Shown: positions 1 through 8,604 of the stretch, in pieces | Layout of the letters: every line of letters starts with the position of its first letter | Numbering within the stretch: position 1 is the stretch's first letter | Source: Gloeobacter kilaueensis JS1 | GTDB taxonomy: Bacteria; Cyanobacteriota; Cyanobacteriia; Gloeobacterales; Gloeobacteraceae | Assembly (NCBI RefSeq): GCF_000484535.1 | Contig: NC_022600.1 | Span: 3,782,001 to 3,846,000 of the forward strand | DNA: 64,000 nt | Direction: 5' to 3' | Notes under the pieces: model-generated | The model's database searches: none | The model's input: the letters and a program-made list of their open reading frames with translations, nothing else | Told to the model about the DNA's origin: nothing | Translations under genes and position numbers: made by a program

Positions 1-1
1 C

Positions 2-46
2 AAATTTGGCATCTACCGCTCCGAGTTGCCCGCCGCCTGCCAGTAG
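2..46 (+). CDS. C-terminal end of a gene entering from the left (partial)
   Basis: The first bases read as an open frame ending in TAG at 44-46, giving the tail KFGIYRSELPAACQ. It would converge on the minus-strand gene whose stop lies at position 50. Another frame is also open, to a TAA at 51-53. Too little is present to name a product, and the choice of frame is a guess from amino-acid composition. Confidence 0.3.
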   Translation, partial: KFGIYRSELPAACQ

Positions 47-49
47 CCG

Positions 50-1213
50 CTAAAGACCCGTCTTCGCCCGCCAGAGCGAGAACTGGTTGTTCTTCTCGAT
101 GTGGTTGAAGAAGACGTAAGCGCCCTTGGGTGTGGCGATCCACTCCGGTTCGCTGCGCACCACGTTTGGCTGGGCCGGGTCGCTTATCTGGCGCACCAGG
201 GGAGCAGCCGGATCGACCGCTGCGATCCAGATCTCCGAAGGGTCGTACTTGGCGGTGGAAAGCTGCAGTGAGATGTAGGATCTGCCCTTGTAGACGAAGG
301 GTTCGGGGGAAAAAATCTTGGGCTTGGCTGAAAACGTGGACGGGTCGATCGCGTTGATCGCCGTCCAGAGGCCACCGATCCGACGGTAAATCCGGATCGT
401 TTTTTCATCGACGACCGCAAAGAAGATGCTCTCGCCGTTAAATTCCGGTGCCTGCCACATCCAGACTTCGTCCTTGTCGCCTGCGTCGGCGGTCAGAAAT
501 TCGGTTCGTCCACTGTCGATCCAGTAGCGCACAGCCTGGACGATGCCGCCCGCGTCACTCAAGGCAGTGGTGATCGCCCGCTGGCCCGAGACCCAGCGCG
601 GTGCTCCGCCGGTGCTCTGGGTGATGCTGGCGGGGAAGGCCGCTTCGCTCGTCGCCTGCGTCGATTCGCGCCAGGCCAGATCGTACCCGCCTTCTTCCAG
701 TAATCGGGCATACAAGATTCGCGGTTGGGTATCGTTCACATCGACACTCGCGAGGGGCAGCGCCCGGTTCTGGCCCATCGCGAGCAACTGGTGCTTCCAG
801 CTGCCGTCAAAAAAGGCACGCGCCAGCCAGTTCTGCTCGTCAGGCCCAACGGAGGTATAAAAGATCTCCAATCCGCGCTCGCTTCTGGCCCACTCTGGCC
901 CATTTTTGAGTGGAAAGCCCTCTAGAGAGAGCACTGCCTCGGGAGCGACAACTGGCCCTTTGCAGGAGGGCGGGGCGATCGTGCCGTTGGCGGTCACAGT
1001 CGCTACCCGGATCAGGTTCTGGGTCTGATCGAAGTAGGTCATCTGCGAACTGGTACTGTCAAATTCGGGATCGACGACGCCGGAAGAAGCCGGACAGACG
1101 TTGATTTCCTCAGGCACGAAGCTTTGGGCAAGCGCAGCCTGGCTTATCCAGAAACTGCAAAACATTGGCAGACTCAGCCTCCAGGCTGCTGCTCGAATCG
1201 TACAAAAAAACAT
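50..1213 (-). CDS. Secreted beta-propeller-like protein of unknown function
   Basis: The 387-residue product starts with a signal peptide: Arg residues at 7 and 12, a hydrophobic stretch at about 13-28, and a likely cleavage after ALA/AQ near residue 30. The mature part has recurring strand-rich blocks with W-x and IRIYRR-type turns, and phrases such as EPEWIATPKGAYVFFN near the C-terminus. That pattern resembles TolB/WD40-like propeller proteins. No catalytic motif was recognised, so export and a propeller fold are inference from composition. It is transcribed away from the acidic repeat gene at 1615. An inner ATG at residue 17 is possible but would leave a poor signal peptide. Confidence 0.7.
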   Translation of the reverse strand: MFFCTIRAAAWRLSLPMFCSFWISQAALAQSFVPEEINVCPASSGVVDPEFDSTSSQMTYFDQTQNLIRVATVTANGTIAPPSCKGPVVAPEAVLSLEGFPLKNGPEWARSERGLEIFYTSVGPDEQNWLARAFFDGSWKHQLLAMGQNRALPLASVDVNDTQPRILYARLLEEGGYDLAWRESTQATSEAAFPASITQSTGGAPRWVSGQRAITTALSDAGGIVQAVRYWIDSGRTEFLTADAGDKDEVWMWQAPEFNGESIFFAVVDEKTIRIYRRIGGLWTAINAIDPSTFSAKPKIFSPEPFVYKGRSYISLQLSTAKYDPSEIWIAAVDPAAPLVRQISDPAQPNVVRSEPEWIATPKGAYVFFNHIEKNNQFSLWRAKTGL

Positions 1214-1614
1214 AGCTATAAATACTGAGAGTGAATAGAGAGGGCGCAGAGCAATTCCTGCTGCACTCTACCATAGGACGGCCCTGGATGGTTTATACCG
1301 ATCCAGTCTCGATGGCCTACACGGCGCGACTTTCCAGCCTGCTTTCGGATCAGCGGGGCAAAAATTTCCGTAGGCAGCCACCACGTCCACTTAAACCAAA
1401 AGAGGGCCGTCCATAGTAACCGTCGCGAGAGCAAGAAAGCTAAAAAAACCGGCTTTGACTTTTGCTCCGCTCGGTTCCCGGTTTTTCCAGTTGGCCTCTG
1501 TTTCTCACGCTTCTTGAAAAATTGCTTTTCAAGAAATGGCTGCCGCTGTCTGGAAGTCCCGATTCGCCTTTGTCTTGATCGATTTCGATTCTTAATGCCA
1601 GGAGAAATCAGAAA
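1214..1614. other. 401-bp divergent intergenic region
   Basis: This stretch separates the minus-strand secreted protein from the plus-strand acidic repeat protein, so it should hold both promoters. Short open frames exist on both strands, but their composition is unconvincing and one overlaps the well-supported gene at 1615. Two inverted repeats are visible: AAAAACCGG at 1444-1452 against CCGGTTTTT at 1478-1486, and a tighter one at 1511-1535 listed separately. I could not choose a promoter with confidence. Confidence 0.6.
1511..1535. promoter_or_regulatory. Perfect 10-bp inverted repeat, possible operator
   Basis: TTCTTGAAAA (1511-1520) and TTTTCAAGAA (1526-1535) are exact reverse complements around a 5-base spacer. 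The repeat lies about 80 bases upstream of the acidic repeat gene. No T-run follows on either side, so an operator fits better than a terminator. Its function is inferred from position only. Confidence 0.45.
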
Positions 1615-2907
1615 ATGCCAGAAGAAAACGACCAGCAGATCAAAGCTCCCGAGCAGTTTATCGCCGACGCCGGGGAACTGGGTGGTCAAGCAGTCTCCGA
1701 TTTTTTTGCAGCGAACAATCCGCTTTCGCTGGGCGAAGAAGGCGGTGCCCTCGGTCAGTTCGCCCAAAATATCTTCGATGGTCCTCTGCCGGATCTGGCC
1801 GGGGCTGCCATCGACCCACTGGGAGCGATCGCCGATGGTGCCGAGGCGGTGGGCAACTTCCTGCCGGATCTGTTCGGCGGCGAGCAGTCAGAGGAGGGCG
1901 ACTTGACTGGAACGGGTGCCGGGATCGGCGATGTCTTCGGCGGTATCGGCGAGGAAGCAGCGCAATTCATCGGCGGTGCGGACGAGGATCAGGGCGACGG
2001 TGACGGCTCGGCCTTCGGTTCCCTGGGTGATCTGGTCGGTCAGGCAGCAGGATTTGCCGGCGATCTGGCAGATGGGATCGCAGGTCTCGGTGAGGACGGC
2101 GGTGCCTCCCTCGCCGACCTGGCGGGCGAAGGCGCAGGCGGTGTCCTGGACGCCCTTGGAGGCGAGAAGGACAGTGAACCGGAAAACTACACCGAGATGC
2201 GCGCCTCAGGCGAGATGTCGGACAAAGAATGGGCCGATGCCATGCTCAATGACGCCCGTGCGGACATGGGCATGGACCCGATTCCTGGGAGTGCCGACGA
2301 CGAGAAGTCCGATTCGGACGGTCTGAATGGCCTCTTAGGCGGTGCCGAAGGAGCCCTCGATGGTTTTCAAGAAGGTGGCGTCGAAGGCGGCCTCGACGGT
2401 TTCGGCGAGGGCGAAGGCATCCTGGGCGGTGGTCTTGAAGGAGCCCTCGATGGTTTCGGAGAGGATGGTCTTGAGGGTGCCCTCGATGGTTTTCAAGAAG
2501 GTGGTTTTGCGGGAATCCTCGGAGGGTCCGAAGAAGGCGATCCAGACGGCGACGATCAGAGCTTTGGCCTGGGTGAAGGGGTTCTGGGCGGCGAAGACGG
2601 CGGCTACCTCGATCCGGGTTTCCTGGCTGATGGCGAAGAAGGTGGCTTCGATGGAAACTCCGAAGGCGACAGCGATGCCGGTGGCGGTTACCTCGATCCG
2701 GGCTTTCTCGCCGACGGTGGAGAAGGTGGCTTCGACGGCGACGATCCGGGCGACGGCGGCTGGCAGAACTTTCTCGGTGGGGACGAGGAGGCAACCGACG
2801 ATGGCGGAGTCTGGAGCGAAGAAGGAGCCGACAGCAACTACGAAGTAGCAGAAGAACCCGACTACTCGGGGGATATCGATGCTGGGGGCGACTACCCCGT
2901 CGAATAA
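1615..2907 (+). CDS. Extremely acidic glycine-rich repeat protein
   Basis: The 430-residue product is dominated by Gly, Asp and Glu and has only about half a dozen Lys/Arg residues. The N-terminal half (about 1-185) has amphipathic Gly/Ala segments such as GNFLPDLFGG. The centre carries GALDGF or GGLDGF units at about 246, 258, 276 and 288. The C-terminal part carries two near-identical 19-residue units beginning GGYLDPGFLADG at about 329 and 357. There is no signal peptide or membrane helix, and no Cys. The start is supported by an AGGAGAAA ribosome site just upstream of the ATG. It stands alone, with an inverted repeat upstream and a terminator downstream. I do not recognise the family. Calcium binding or a surface role is imaginable from the acidity but not shown. 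Confidence 0.8.
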   Translation: MPEENDQQIKAPEQFIADAGELGGQAVSDFFAANNPLSLGEEGGALGQFAQNIFDGPLPDLAGAAIDPLGAIADGAEAVGNFLPDLFGGEQSEEGDLTGTGAGIGDVFGGIGEEAAQFIGGADEDQGDGDGSAFGSLGDLVGQAAGFAGDLADGIAGLGEDGGASLADLAGEGAGGVLDALGGEKDSEPENYTEMRASGEMSDKEWADAMLNDARADMGMDPIPGSADDEKSDSDGLNGLLGGAEGALDGFQEGGVEGGLDGFGEGEGILGGGLEGALDGFGEDGLEGALDGFQEGGFAGILGGSEEGDPDGDDQSFGLGEGVLGGEDGGYLDPGFLADGEEGGFDGNSEGDSDAGGGYLDPGFLADGGEGGFDGDDPGDGGWQNFLGGDEEATDDGGVWSEEGADSNYEVAEEPDYSGDIDAGGDYPVE

Positions 2908-2943
2908 GTACTATTCCCGAAGCAACACCTCAAGTTTGTGTGG

Positions 2944-2984
2944 AGCTGGCTGGCCCGGAAGTACCTCCAGGCCAGCTTTCTTTT
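2944..2984 (+). terminator. Rho-independent terminator of the acidic repeat gene
   Basis: The strand beginning AGCTGGCTGG pairs with CCAGGCCAGCT with a single bulge, and TTTCTTTT follows at once. It lies 36 bases after the stop of the acidic repeat gene and just before the end of the convergent GH13 gene. Confidence 0.7.
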
Positions 2985-2988
2985 CGGC

Positions 2989-4437
2989 TCAAAGCGGTTC
3001 AGCGAGGATGGTTCCACTGCGGGGCGGCAGTTCCAGCTGGAGTTGCGGCCCATCGCAGCTCGCTGTCCCTGGCCCAAAGACGACGGAAGCAGGAGTACCT
3101 GGCGGAGCATCGAGGACGGCGCGGGCAGGTTCGGTACCGGCGTTGACGGCCACCAGCACCGTCTCGTCGTCCAGGCGGCGCTCGAAGACGTAGCTCTGGC
3201 CTGAGGCATGGAGGCTTTTGTAGCTGCCGGTGCGCAGCGCCCGGTAGCGGTGCCGCAGGGCAATCAGCTCGCGGTGGTAGGCGAGCAATTTGCGGTCCCA
3301 CTGCGTCTCCAGCGGAAAGCCCTGGCGCGAGTCGGGGTCGATGCCGCCGGGCAGGCCCACCTCGTCGCCGTAGTAGATGCTCGGTGCGCCCGGAAAGGTC
3401 AGTAAGAGCAAGGTGGCGATCTCGACGCTTTCGCGGTCCCCTCCGGCGATCGTCATCAGGCGGGCGGTGTCGTGGCTGGCGAGCAAGTTTAGCTGGGTGA
3501 GCTGAAGCTGCCAGTCATAAAGTGATAGCAATCTCTCGATCGTGGCAGCATATTCGACGGCAAAAAGGGCCGGATAGGGCTTGTAAGAGCGGTCCTGAAC
3601 GTACTCCATCTGAACGCGATCACCGGCGGCAAAGGCAATTGTCGGTGCGGCAAATAGATAGTTCATCACTCCGTCAAACTGCGTGCCGTCGAGCCACTGG
3701 CTGGCATCGGTCCAGATCTCGCCTACGATGTAAGCTTCGGGATTGATCGCCTTGACCCGCTCGCGAAATTCCTGCCAGAAACCCTCGGCGGTGACGCACT
3801 CGGGCACATCCAGCCGCCAGCCGTCGATACCGGCCCGGATCCAGTACTCGGCCACCTCCATGATGTACTCGCGCACCACCGGATTGTCGTGGTTGAACTG
3901 GGGCAGGGCGCGGTTGTTGTCCCAGCAGGCGTAGTTGGCCGGCTGCTCGACGTTGTAGGGCGACAGCGGCCAGGCGTCAATCTTGAACCAGTCGAGCCAG
4001 GGGGAGAGGCGGCCATTTTCAAGAATGTCGTGAAAGAAGAAAAAGCCCCGGCTCGCGTGATTGAAGACACCGTCTAAGACGACTTTGATATGGCGGCTAT
4101 GGGCAGCTTCTAAGAGGGCAGCAAAAGCTTCGTTGCCCCCTAAGAGCGGATCGACTTTGTAGTAGTCGTGGGTGTGATAGCGGTGGTTGCTCGCCGACTG
4201 AAAGATCGGGGTAAAGTAGATGGCCGTGATCCCCAGTTCCGTCAGATAATCGAGTCTTTCGATCACCCCCCATAGATCCCCTCCCTTGTAACCATAGAGC
4301 GTCGGCGTCGAAGCCCAGTCCTCGAAGGCGACCGCCGAGAGGAGCTTCTGCTTGAGCTGCTGGCTGCGGGAGAAGCGGTCGGGGAAGATCTGGTAGAAGA
4401 CAGCGTGCTTTACCCAGTCGGGTGTGTGAATCTGCAT
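2989..4437 (-). CDS. GH13 alpha-amylase family glycosidase (neopullulanase/cyclomaltodextrinase type)
   Basis: This 482-residue TIM-barrel enzyme should hydrolyse alpha-1,4 (and perhaps alpha-1,6) glucan bonds in the cytosol. The GH13 regions are all readable: DGVFNH near 122-127, GWRLDVPE with nucleophile Asp210, VGEIW with acid/base Glu240, and ASHDTAR with the transition-state Asp323. The product starts directly in the catalytic domain (WVKHAVFYQIFPDRF), so it lacks the N-terminal CBM34-like domain usual in neopullulanases of about 580 residues. No signal peptide is seen. AAGGGAA lies upstream of the ATG. It may work with the debranching-type enzyme at 31 kb in glycogen turnover; exact substrate preference cannot be read from sequence. 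Confidence 0.93.
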   Translation of the reverse strand: MQIHTPDWVKHAVFYQIFPDRFSRSQQLKQKLLSAVAFEDWASTPTLYGYKGGDLWGVIERLDYLTELGITAIYFTPIFQSASNHRYHTHDYYKVDPLLGGNEAFAALLEAAHSRHIKVVLDGVFNHASRGFFFFHDILENGRLSPWLDWFKIDAWPLSPYNVEQPANYACWDNNRALPQFNHDNPVVREYIMEVAEYWIRAGIDGWRLDVPECVTAEGFWQEFRERVKAINPEAYIVGEIWTDASQWLDGTQFDGVMNYLFAAPTIAFAAGDRVQMEYVQDRSYKPYPALFAVEYAATIERLLSLYDWQLQLTQLNLLASHDTARLMTIAGGDRESVEIATLLLLTFPGAPSIYYGDEVGLPGGIDPDSRQGFPLETQWDRKLLAYHRELIALRHRYRALRTGSYKSLHASGQSYVFERRLDDETVLVAVNAGTEPARAVLDAPPGTPASVVFGPGTASCDGPQLQLELPPRSGTILAEPL

Positions 4438-4542
4438 CGATGGTTCCCTTTAGAACTTCGTCATCTCAAAAAAGGCTGGCCGGTCTTTCGGGATGCTAGA
4501 ACCGTGTGTTATGAATCGATAGATAACGTCGAATGTGTGTAC

Positions 4543-5274
4543 ATGGCTTATTCGCGACGGTATTTTCAGTTTTACTCCCACGTCCTGCAGCGGGATCTCG
4601 ATGTACTGCATTTCGGAAATTGGGGCTACCCGATGCTCGTCTTTCCTACCAGTCGCGGACGCTTTTTTGACGCCGAGGACCGGGGTTTGATTGCCAGTTT
4701 GCACCGGCACATCGATCAAGGATATCTCCAGGTATTCTGTGTCGAAACTCTCGATTGGGAGTTGCTGCTGGCTTGCGGGGTGAGCTTCGCCGAGCGCCGC
4801 GAGCGCTGGCTTGCCCTCGAGCGCCACTGGACGGACGAATTCATTCCTTACGTTCGCCACAAGGCCCAAAACGACTTTCTGGTGGCGGCGGGCTGTTCGC
4901 TAGGAGCGACCCACGCGATCAACCTCACCCTGCGCCATCCCGATCTGGTGCGGCGCGTACTGGCAATGGGCGGTCCCTACGACCTCGACAACATCGCTTC
5001 GCTCTTTGGCAAGGGCGGGCCAGAACTGAGCAGGCAGCTGTACTTTATCAACCCGATGGCCTACATGGCCAACATGAGTTACCAGTACTGGCTGCAAATG
5101 GGCGGCGGCCACACCCAGATTAATCTGTTGAGCGCCCACCACGATTTTTGCTTAGACGATCATCTCCGTCTGGCCGGTCTGTTGGGTCGCAACGGCATCG
5201 ATCACCACCTCGAAGTCTGGGACGGTGGCCACGACTGGCCGGTGTGGTGCGCTCAAATTGCCGCTTTCGCGTAA
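4543..5274 (+). CDS. Esterase-like alpha/beta hydrolase paired with an ATP-grasp enzyme
   Basis: The 243-residue product has an esterase-D-like fold. The nucleophile elbow is GCSLGA, with Ser at about 125, followed by a strand/helix typical of alpha/beta hydrolases. A C-terminal GGHDWPVW motif supplies the probable catalytic His. The start at ATG 4543 gives MAYSRRYFQFYS; the frame is open further upstream, but that part runs into the divergent GH13 start and looks non-coding. It ends 15 bases before the ATP-grasp gene, so the two are probably one transcript. The reaction and substrate are unknown. The tight pairing suggests both act on one metabolite or peptide. Confidence 0.85.
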   Translation: MAYSRRYFQFYSHVLQRDLDVLHFGNWGYPMLVFPTSRGRFFDAEDRGLIASLHRHIDQGYLQVFCVETLDWELLLACGVSFAERRERWLALERHWTDEFIPYVRHKAQNDFLVAAGCSLGATHAINLTLRHPDLVRRVLAMGGPYDLDNIASLFGKGGPELSRQLYFINPMAYMANMSYQYWLQMGGGHTQINLLSAHHDFCLDDHLRLAGLLGRNGIDHHLEVWDGGHDWPVWCAQIAAFA

Positions 5275-5289
5275 GGAAAAAAGACAACC

Positions 5290-6369
5290 GTGACCATCCA
5301 CGATTTTTGGGTCGGTAGCCTGCATTTCAGCGAAGCGTTTGGCGACGATACAGTTGCCCGCCTCAACGCCCTGGCACCGATTACCGCCTGCGACGGCAGG
5401 CAGTACAAGATCCGCGCCGAGCACATGGCGATCCACGAGGTGCCGCTCTCCTTTCAGACCAAATATGGTCTCATCATCGATCGCTACAGCTACCTCTATC
5501 CCCAAGCAATCGGCGTATTCATGGGCTACGCCTTTCGCGGCATCTACTTGATCAACAACCCCTTCGGCTTTTACTACTACCTCAACAACAAGGACGCCGC
5601 CTACATCGTGGCGCGCGAACTGGGGATTTCGATTCCCAGAACTTATATCCTGCCGCCTAAAGAAGCGCCCGCCCTCAATCAAAATGACTTTCGCTACCAC
5701 CGCCACTTCGATTGGCAGGGGATGACCGAGGAGTTGGGCTGGCCCCTGGTGATCAAGCCCGCTGACGGCAAGGAGGCGATCGGCTTTAATATTGCCCACA
5801 GCATGGACGAATTGCTCTACTACTACAACCAGTCCGGCTCGAAGGTGATGCTGTTGCAGCAGAAGGTGCGCACGCCCTTTGCCTGGCAGATCCGCTGTCT
5901 TTGTATCGGGCGCAGGGTCATTCCGATCAAATACATCTTCCGCAAGCAGGACGCGAGCGAATATCTCTACGACCCGCAATTTTTGGGGCCAGAGCTGGGC
6001 CAGCGCGTCATCGACACCTGCAAGATCATCAATCGCCTGCTGGGCTACGAGATGAACTCTGTCGAATTTTTTATCGACGAAGACGGCACCCTGCAGGCGA
6101 TCGACTTCAACAACCCGGTCCCGGACGGACGGCTGAGCGCCCTGGGGACGATCTTCTACGAGGACTATCAAAAGGCTCTGGTCGAACTGGTGAGCGAGGT
6201 CGTCGCCCACCAGCGCTCGATGGACTTTATCCCCGCCGAGATCAACACCTTTGCTCAGATTGCCCGGCGCAAGGATCTCACCACCGAGCAAAAGTTTCAA
6301 GAAGCCCTCAAGCTCGCCAACCGCTACTACGAACCCGCCGAAAAGCTCCTCCAGCCCTCCAGTGTCTGA
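5290..6369 (+). CDS. ATP-grasp ligase-like protein (RimK/carboxylate-amine ligase fold)
   Basis: The 359-residue product has ATP-grasp features: GWPLVIKPADGKEAIGF (phosphate-binding Lys and Gly-rich loop) near 155, and EFFIDEDGTLQAIDFNNPVPDG near 256, where acidic and Asn residues would bind magnesium. Family members use ATP to join a carboxylate to an amine or thiol through an acyl phosphate. The start is GTG with an AAGGAAAAAA ribosome site. The N-terminal 90 residues (many Tyr, NNPFGFYYYLNNKDAAY) look like a substrate-recognition part. It lies directly after the esterase gene. No specific family name is recognised, so substrate and product are unknown. Confidence 0.85.
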   Translation: MTIHDFWVGSLHFSEAFGDDTVARLNALAPITACDGRQYKIRAEHMAIHEVPLSFQTKYGLIIDRYSYLYPQAIGVFMGYAFRGIYLINNPFGFYYYLNNKDAAYIVARELGISIPRTYILPPKEAPALNQNDFRYHRHFDWQGMTEELGWPLVIKPADGKEAIGFNIAHSMDELLYYYNQSGSKVMLLQQKVRTPFAWQIRCLCIGRRVIPIKYIFRKQDASEYLYDPQFLGPELGQRVIDTCKIINRLLGYEMNSVEFFIDEDGTLQAIDFNNPVPDGRLSALGTIFYEDYQKALVELVSEVVAHQRSMDFIPAEINTFAQIARRKDLTTEQKFQEALKLANRYYEPAEKLLQPSSV

Positions 6370-6532
6370 CTCGACACTCAACCCAGCCGCGTCGTCTGGG
6401 CCGCCGTCCGCTGCGTAGATCGGCTGATTTTTGCCCGTTGCCGAACAGGTAAGCTGATGGAGCAGGCGCGTTGATGTGCTGGCACACGCCATTACAGACA
6501 AAACGCATTACACCCACTGATCAGACTTTCAA

Positions 6533-6964
6533 ATGAGCGACAAAGGTTTAACCCACGTGGCGCTGGCGGTGAGCAATCTCGATGCCAGCATCGCCTTTTA
6601 TGGACGCTACGCCCAGATGCAGGTGGTGCATCGCCGCAAAGATCCGGTAAATGGCACTCCAGTGGCCTGGATTACCGATCAGACCCGGCCTTTTGTGATC
6701 GTGCTGATCGAACAGCCACCGGTCAAACATCCGCTGTTGCCCCCTTCACACCTGGGGGTGGCCTGCGGTAGCCGCGAGGAAGTCAGACACCTCTGCGATC
6801 AGGCCCGCGAGGAAGGCTGTCTGAAGGCCGGGCCCGACGATTATGGACCACCGGTGGGCTACTGGGCCTTTCTAAGCGACCCGGACGGGCACATCCTCGA
6901 ACTCAGCCACGGCCAGGAGGTGGCTTACACCGTCGAGCAGTCCCAGACGGCCAGCCACTCGTAA
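6533..6964 (+). CDS. VOC (glyoxalase/bleomycin-resistance fold) protein
   Basis: The 143-residue, single-domain protein contains two beta-alpha-beta-beta-beta modules. Module one starts THVALAVSNLDASIAFY, and module two centres on SHLGVACGS and DPDGHILELSHG. His8, the His in SHLGVA and the Glu in ILEL are the expected metal ligands. Members catalyse isomerisation, ring opening or drug binding at a divalent metal; the substrate here cannot be told. It converges on uppS, with stops a few bases apart. Confidence 0.85.
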   Translation: MSDKGLTHVALAVSNLDASIAFYGRYAQMQVVHRRKDPVNGTPVAWITDQTRPFVIVLIEQPPVKHPLLPPSHLGVACGSREEVRHLCDQAREEGCLKAGPDDYGPPVGYWAFLSDPDGHILELSHGQEVAYTVEQSQTASHS

Positions 6965-6968
6965 AAAA

Positions 6969-7718
6969 TTAGACTTTGCCGAAGCGGCGCTGGCGGCCCT
7001 GGTAGGACTTGAGGGCAGCGTGAAAGGCGGGTCGATCGAAGTCGGGCCACATCAAGTCGGCGACGTAGATCTCGGTGTAGGCCATCTGCCAGAGCAAAAA
7101 GTTGCTCAGGCGCGACTCGCCGCTGGTCCGGATGAGCAGGTCCGGGTCGGGCAGCTCGTGGGTGTAGAGGTGCTGGGCGATGAGCTTTTCGTCTACTTCT
7201 TCGGGCTGCAACTGGCCGAGGCGGGCCTGCTCGACGAGCCTACGGCACGCCTGGACGATCTCCTCGCGCGCTCCGTAGTTGGTGCCGACGGTAAACTGGA
7301 CGCCCGTGTTGGTCGCTGTCACTGCCATCGCTTCGCGGATGATCTGCTGCAGCGCTTCGGGTAGCAGGTAGAGGGCCCCGACAAAGCGAATGCGCACCCC
7401 CTCCTCGACCAGCTCGGACAGTTCGCGGTGCAGCACCTTCTCGAACAGGGTCATCAAAAATTCGACCTCGTAGCGGGGACGGCCCCAGTTTTCGGTCGAG
7501 AAAGCAAATACCGTGAGGGCTCCGATCCCCCAGTCCTTGCAGCAGCGCAGCAATTCTTTGAGGGCATCGACCCCCGCCTGGTGGCCTTTGACTCTGGGCA
7601 GGTGGCGCTGGGCTGCCCAACGGCCATTGCCGTCCATGATCGCAGCGACGTGGTGCGGAAGGCGGTTGGGGTCAAGATCGGCGGGCAGGCTGCGCAGGAG
7701 CGTATGCGGCGTGGTCAT
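6969..7718 (-). CDS. uppS: Isoprenyl transferase (undecaprenyl diphosphate synthase)
   Basis: This cis-prenyltransferase extends farnesyl diphosphate with isopentenyl diphosphate to make the C55 lipid carrier for peptidoglycan and glycans. The signature [11 protein letters not shown], with catalytic Asp29, opens the protein. [11 protein letters not shown] and the C-terminal pair DLLIRTSGE / [10 protein letters not shown] are also present. The ATG at 7718 gives 249 residues, the usual size. The frame is open further upstream, but that would run far into cdaA. The start lies 4 bases after the cdaA stop, so it is the last gene of lysA-cdaA-uppS. Confidence 0.95.
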   Translation of the reverse strand: MTTPHTLLRSLPADLDPNRLPHHVAAIMDGNGRWAAQRHLPRVKGHQAGVDALKELLRCCKDWGIGALTVFAFSTENWGRPRYEVEFLMTLFEKVLHRELSELVEEGVRIRFVGALYLLPEALQQIIREAMAVTATNTGVQFTVGTNYGAREEIVQACRRLVEQARLGQLQPEEVDEKLIAQHLYTHELPDPDLLIRTSGESRLSNFLLWQMAYTEIYVADLMWPDFDRPAFHAALKSYQGRQRRFGKV

Positions 7719-7722
7719 CGAT

Positions 7723-8604
7723 TTATTCGCTGTTGCCCGATTGGCTGGAGGAGGCAGGAAAGAACTTGCGAGTCCAGTCGCCGAGCGCTGGAATCTGGAA
7801 CACAGAGGTCGTCTCCGCACGGCGGTAGCGGCGATGGAGAGTCTCGGCCAGTTGCTCGACGGAGAGGGGGCGCTGCAACTTGCCGCGCTCGGCCAGCGAG
7901 ATCGAACCGGTCTCTTCGGAGACGACGACGCACAGCGCGTCGGTCTGCTCGGTGATCCCCATGGCGGCGCGGTGGCGGGTGCCCAACTGCCGCGCCGGGA
8001 TCTGGGTAGACATCGGCAAAATTACGCTCGCCGCCTCGACGCGCCAGTTGCGGATGAGTACCGCCCCGTCGTGCAGGCGCGTCTTAGGATAAAAGATTGT
8101 CAAGAGCAGACTCTTGGAGAGCACCGCGTCCATCGTATCGCCCGGATCCTGCAGCAGGCGCTCATCGATCGGACTTTTCTCAAGCACGATCAAAGCGCCG
8201 ATGCGCTCTTCGGAGAGGTCGCGCACCGCCTCAAGGAGCTGATCGAGGGCGGTCTGCTCAAAATCGGGGGAGCGATCGGGCCTGAGCAGCGAAAAGATTT
8301 CCCCCCGGCCCAACTGTTCAAGAAAGCGCCTCAGCTCGGGCTGAAAGATCACCGGAATCGCCACCGCCACCCCGATCAAGATCTTGTCGAGGATGAAGTT
8401 GAGGGTGGTCAGACCCAGGAGGTTGCTCAAGAAAAAAGCGCCCGAGAGGATCAAAAACCCCCGGATGAGCCAGACGGTGCGCGTCTGGCGGACCAGCTGA
8501 AAGGCAAGATACAGCAGCAGGCCAACTGCGGCCCAATCGAGAATCGAGATGATGAGTGGCCGCAGCGCCAGTTCGCCTGTCAGTTGTTCCAGAGGGCTGT
8601 TCAT
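7723..8604 (-). CDS. cdaA: Membrane diadenylate cyclase (CdaA type)
   Basis: The enzyme makes cyclic di-AMP from two ATP. The N-terminal 90 residues hold three hydrophobic helices (about 15-38, 45-65, 70-88). The DAC domain follows, with the LHDGAV motif (DGA at 179-181) and GTRHRAAMG (RHR at 210-212), both needed for catalysis. The length of 293 residues fits CdaA. The start codon overlaps the lysA stop (ATGA), which points to translational coupling. The usual partners cdaR and glmM are not next to it; lysA and uppS are. A coiled-coil or regulatory tail follows the DAC domain. Confidence 0.95.
   Translation of the reverse strand: MNSPLEQLTGELALRPLIISILDWAAVGLLLYLAFQLVRQTRTVWLIRGFLILSGAFFLSNLLGLTTLNFILDKILIGVAVAIPVIFQPELRRFLEQLGRGEIFSLLRPDRSPDFEQTALDQLLEAVRDLSEERIGALIVLEKSPIDERLLQDPGDTMDAVLSKSLLLTIFYPKTRLHDGAVLIRNWRVEAASVILPMSTQIPARQLGTRHRAAMGITEQTDALCVVVSEETGSISLAERGKLQRPLSVEQLAETLHRRYRRAETTSVFQIPALGDWTRKFFPASSSQSGNSE

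Noticed and set aside
1216-1767. 183-codon minus-strand frame over the start of the acidic repeat gene
   Set aside because: Composition is unlike coding, and it overlaps a gene with a good ribosome site and clear repeat structure.
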